A DNA stretch of 37,227 nt from SAR324 cluster bacterium (lineage in GTDB: Bacteria; SAR324; XYD2-FULL-50-16): positions 1 to 37,227 of the forward strand of contig JANQLH010000452.1 in the NCBI GenBank assembly GCA_028280735.1, given 5' to 3'. Below, piece by piece: positions 34,477 through 37,227 of the stretch. Numbering within the stretch: position 1 is the stretch's first letter; each line of letters opens with the position of its first letter. Both the position numbers and the translations under genes were made by a program. The notes below the pieces were generated by a model that saw only the letters and a program-made list of their open reading frames with translations, did no database searches and had not been told where the DNA came from.

Positions 34477-35034
34477 CTAATTGGTAAAGGTCTTGGCAAG
34501 GCTATGGTGGCACTGTGGACAAGTTTCAACAAGCATTTCCAATGAGGTGTGACATTTAGGACACACCTGGCAATCCCACCCTTTATAATTCTCTACACTA
34601 TGTTTTTTTGATTTGGATGAGATGGAAAGTATTTTGTTCTGCAGTTTTTTATGGGACTGTGCAATAGCCTCATGTTCCGATTTGATCTTTTCAAATTTGG
34701 CAAGATCAGCGTTCAGGTAATTATAAACCTGGTTTAAGACGCTCACACTTTTGCGTTTGTAACGACTTAATTCGTAAAACGCCTTAGCAACCCCCAAAAT
34801 CAGCATAAGATCTATTACGCCCAGGGCAACCTTGCCCCAGAATGGGATCAATTGACTGTCGAATACGGTAATAATAAGGAAACTAAGCAACAGAATAAAT
34901 CCACTGAATGAAACAATCAGACCTTTGTATAAAACAGAAATGACTTTGTGCTGGTTCTGGAATATTTTCAGATAATTGACTAATGGATTTTGTTTCAGGT
35001 CTGCAGGTGGTTTGGACTCGATCGGAGCATTCAT
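34477..35034 (-). CDS. Two-helix membrane protein with C-terminal zinc ribbon
   Basis: The 185-residue protein is not one I recognise. It has two adjacent transmembrane helices (about residues 36-59, LIVSFSGFILLLSFLIITVF, and about 64-86, WGKVALGVIDLMLILGVA), a charged coiled-coil segment (about 100-135), and a C-terminal zinc ribbon with CQVCPKCH and CPQCHH. Both ends are predicted cytoplasmic, with the ribbon facing the cytoplasm. It follows the lipoprotein gene by 32 bp on the same strand, so the two probably form an operon. Function unknown. Confidence 0.75.
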   Translation of the reverse strand: MNAPIESKPPADLKQNPLVNYLKIFQNQHKVISVLYKGLIVSFSGFILLLSFLIITVFDSQLIPFWGKVALGVIDLMLILGVAKAFYELSRYKRKSVSVLNQVYNYLNADLAKFEKIKSEHEAIAQSHKKLQNKILSISSKSKKHSVENYKGWDCQVCPKCHTSLEMLVETCPQCHHSLAKTFTN

Positions 35035-35066
35035 AATCTTGCTGGTTCTAAAGGTTGCTCATGGAT

Positions 35067-35780
35067 TTAACTTACTGACTTGGCTAAGTTTTCAAAGCGC
35101 TTTCGGTGCCACTTCTTCTTAAAACGATTGTTGAAATTATCTGCTAATTTTTCAGCCAGGTTTAAGGCCAAAGCTTCAATATCAGCAGCCTCTTCTTCAT
35201 CCAGTATTCTTTTTTCAGCTATTCCGGTCCAGATGATATGACTGGATTTGGCATCGACCAGGCGTAGTTTCATTCGCAAGCCTTTGTCATCCCGGCATGT
35301 CAGACAAGGCCAACGATCCAGCTGGAATACCAGAAAATTGTCCACATCCAGGTAATGGCCAAGAGGATTTGAGAGGTCCTTATCCGAAACGGAAACAACA
35401 GTGAGACTATCCAGGTAAATCTCTTTGCCTTGAGCGATTCTGGGATTCTTCTCCAACAAAGCGTTGAGCTTTTCGTCACTCAATATGGTGTTGTAAAGTG
35501 CCATTCCCTGAACCTTGGTAATCATAGCCTTATGCAGTTTCTCCGCCGATTGCAAGGGAACCGCCTTGGTGCCGAAAATAGAAAAAATCGCTGCTGAGTT
35601 TCCAATTAAATCAATTGCTTCTGGGTATGTTTTGATCTCTTCCAGCTTTCGTTCTTCCAGGATGGCTTTTCGACTATGTTCAGCTATCGTATCCGTAAAG
35701 GTACCTGATCCACTGCACCCGATCACCAAGAGAGCTGCAAGGAAAATAGAAGTGTTTGAGAGCAGTTTGGATATTTGCAT
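35067..35780 (-). CDS. Putative outer-membrane lipoprotein (LpoB/CsgG-like fold possible)
   Basis: The 237-residue protein has a lipoprotein signal peptide ending AALLVIGC (Cys22) followed by SGSG, without an Asp at +2, which favours outer-membrane sorting in the E. coli scheme. The central part (HYLDVDNFLVFQLDRWPCLT, LRMKLRLVDAKSSHIIWTGI) resembles the strand-turn-strand pattern of LpoB/CsgG-type domains, in which a variable signal-processing core is followed by a lineage-specific VRLVDxxTGxxVW phrase. I treat that as a suggestion only. An inverted repeat lies just upstream of the start. No Shine-Dalgarno is obvious. Confidence 0.7.
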   Translation of the reverse strand: MQISKLLSNTSIFLAALLVIGCSGSGTFTDTIAEHSRKAILEERKLEEIKTYPEAIDLIGNSAAIFSIFGTKAVPLQSAEKLHKAMITKVQGMALYNTILSDEKLNALLEKNPRIAQGKEIYLDSLTVVSVSDKDLSNPLGHYLDVDNFLVFQLDRWPCLTCRDDKGLRMKLRLVDAKSSHIIWTGIAEKRILDEEEAADIEALALNLAEKLADNFNNRFKKKWHRKRFENLAKSVS

Positions 35781-36190
35781 TGAGTTGTTCTGTTATATCA
35801 TAGCAAGGGAAAATGTTGCTTTGCTATGAATGGCGGTTAGGTAAAAAGTCCTGGTTTAGAGCTTATAACCAACATTTATCAACCTTTTAAGAACTCGTCC
35901 AGTAGGTAAGAAAAGCAAGCTTGATATCTGTCTGATTCCTATCAAGAAGCAGAAATCCATTAATTATTCCCGGTTTCTGAGCTTTGCTTTCTCTGAATGA
36001 TAAGTTAGGTTTGGCACTTTCGAATTCATCTTCATTTTACACAGTCAGGTCTGCGAATGTGAAATTTGAGTCAAGATCTCACGGGAAAAAGGGTTTGACG
36101 AATTTCAACGGAACAGGGCAATTTAATGATTTGGGTGAAAAATACAAACACCAGTAATCATTAACCACCAGGCAAAGAAAGGTAGTGCAG
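35781..36190. other. 410-bp divergent region before lysS
   Basis: It separates the lipoprotein gene (minus) and lysS (plus). A 9-bp inverted repeat lies at 35798-35829. A TTGACG at 36095 has no good -10 at standard spacing, so the lysS promoter is not pinned down. No protein or RNA gene is supported. Confidence 0.45.
35798..35829. repeat. Inverted repeat TCATAGCAA / TTGCTATGA
   Basis: Perfect 9-bp arms (35798-35806 and 35821-35829) with a 14-bp spacer, 18 bp upstream of the lipoprotein start. The proximal arm overlaps a TATGAT that could be a -10 element on the minus strand, so it may be an operator. Confidence 0.4.
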
Positions 36191-37227
36191 ATGAGTGAAC
36201 TCGGCAATCAAATGAAAGCCCGACTTGAAAAGCTGGAAAGACTGAAAACTTTGGGTGTTAACCCTTATCCCTATCGTTTTGAAAAATCGATTACGATCAA
36301 GGAAGTGAAAGAAAAGCAGGACTCACTCATTGAGGATGAAACTGAAGTAAAATTGTGTGGACGACTCCTGGCATTCAGAAGACAGGGAAAAACCGCATTT
36401 TGTAATCTCAAGGACGGATTTGAAAGAATACAGCTTTATGTCTCTAAAAACGTGATTGGCGAAGAACCGTATGAAGCATTTAAATGCCTGGATTTAGGAG
36501 ACTTTGTCGGGGTTAAGGGTGTTGTATTTAAAACAAAAACCGGTGAATTGTCTGTCAACGTAAAGTCGTTTGAAATTCTATGCAAAACCATTCGGCCGTT
36601 GCCGGTTCCTAAAGAAAAGATGGTGGATGGCCAGAAGGTTGTCTATGACCAGTTTAAAAATGTTGAACAGCGATACAGACAGCGACACGTTGATCTGGTT
36701 ATGAACGATGATGTTGTTGATGTCTTCATGAAACGTTCGATCATTTTAAAAACCATTCGTAATTATTTGGAACGGCATGGTTTCCTTGAAGTTGAAACTC
36801 CAACCTTGCAAAGTATTTACGGGGGTGCCAGTGCCAAACCCTTTGAAACGCACCATAATGCACTGGATATGAAACTCTACCTGAGGATATCAAATGAGCT
36901 TTATCTCAAACGCTGTATTGTAGGAGGTATGGATAGGGTTTATGAAATCGTGAAGGATTTTCGAAATGAAGGAATTGATCGTACCCACAATCCCGAGTTC
37001 ACCCAGGTTGAGTATTACCAGGCATACGCAGATTACAACGACATGATGACTCATTTTGAGAATATCTATGTGGAAGCCTGTAAAGCCATTCACGGAACCA
37101 CAAAAATCACCTACCAGGGCACGGAACTGGATCTGACACCTCCCTGGAAACGATTGACCATGAAAGGAGCGATCAAACAATATACGGGATTTGATATCGA
37201 TGAAAAGTCGGATGACGAGATCATAGC
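36191..37227 (+). CDS. lysS: Lysyl-tRNA synthetase class II, N-terminal part
   Basis: The gene is open to the right edge, so it is missing from the ORF track; about 345 codons are present. The N-terminal anticodon-binding OB domain (VKLCGRLLAFRRQGKTAFCNL, DLGDFVGVKGVVFKTKTGEL) is followed by class II motif 1 (RSIILKTIRNYLERHGFLEV ending with ETPTL) and motif 2 (KDFRNEGIDRTHNPEFTQVE), all characteristic of LysS. The ATG at 36191 has AAAGG upstream and gives the normal LysS N-terminus (LEKLERLKTLGVNPYPYRF). It charges tRNA-Lys. Motif 3 lies beyond the window. Confidence 0.95.
   Translation, partial: MSELGNQMKARLEKLERLKTLGVNPYPYRFEKSITIKEVKEKQDSLIEDETEVKLCGRLLAFRRQGKTAFCNLKDGFERIQLYVSKNVIGEEPYEAFKCLDLGDFVGVKGVVFKTKTGELSVNVKSFEILCKTIRPLPVPKEKMVDGQKVVYDQFKNVEQRYRQRHVDLVMNDDVVDVFMKRSIILKTIRNYLERHGFLEVETPTLQSIYGGASAKPFETHHNALDMKLYLRISNELYLKRCIVGGMDRVYEIVKDFRNEGIDRTHNPEFTQVEYYQAYADYNDMMTHFENIYVEACKAIHGTTKITYQGTELDLTPPWKRLTMKGAIKQYTGFDIDEKSDDEII

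Overview
The window reads as a chromosomal segment of a Gram-negative bacterium of moderate-to-low GC. It carries a Tol envelope operon, the MreBCD/PBP2 elongation machinery, lipoproteins with lipoboxes, outer-membrane beta-barrel proteins and a selenocysteine tRNA. Gene content (acyl-CoA carboxylase set, 3-hydroxyacyl-CoA dehydrogenase, PHB-depolymerase-like esterase, phosphofructokinase) suggests a heterotroph with active acyl-CoA metabolism. A deltaproteobacterial-type lineage (Desulfobacterota or SAR324-like) is my inference, not shown by the sequence. I see no insertion sequence, prophage or CRISPR array.

Layout. 1-9942 is on the minus strand, in transcription order: a large SNF2-family helicase, greA, tolQ, tolR, a TolA/TonB-like protein, tolB, cpoB/ybgF, a nitrilase-superfamily amidase and the first codons of a sirtuin. 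The tol run has no pal gene. 10612-16794 is on the plus strand: mreB, mreC, mreD, mrdA (PBP2), maf and an outer-membrane protein. A strong hairpin followed by an extended -10 promoter separates mreB from mreCD. A tRNA-Sec gene lies at 16959-17057, then a second beta-barrel protein (minus), a large sensor histidine kinase (plus) and a lipoprotein esterase (minus).

21538-27034 is the most unusual part. It holds a tyrosine-recombinase-like protein without its catalytic tyrosine, whose promoter overlaps a 30-bp near-perfect palindrome. Next come an acyl-carrier-protein-like protein with Glu where the phosphopantetheine serine should be, an HU protein, and an acyl-CoA carboxylase-type operon. In that operon the biotin carrier and carboxyltransferase look intact, but the full-length biotin carboxylase subunit has lost the metal-binding glutamates and the catalytic Arg/Glu. 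Such a complex could act as a decarboxylase or transcarboxylase, or borrow biotin carboxylase activity from elsewhere (inference).

27475-37227 holds a 3-hydroxybutyryl-CoA dehydrogenase, an orphan HPt protein, a 6-phosphofructokinase (minus), a 776-residue unknown protein with HEAT-like, zinc-ribbon and TPR-like parts that is translationally coupled to recJ, two minus-strand envelope proteins, and the 5' part of lysS running off the right edge.
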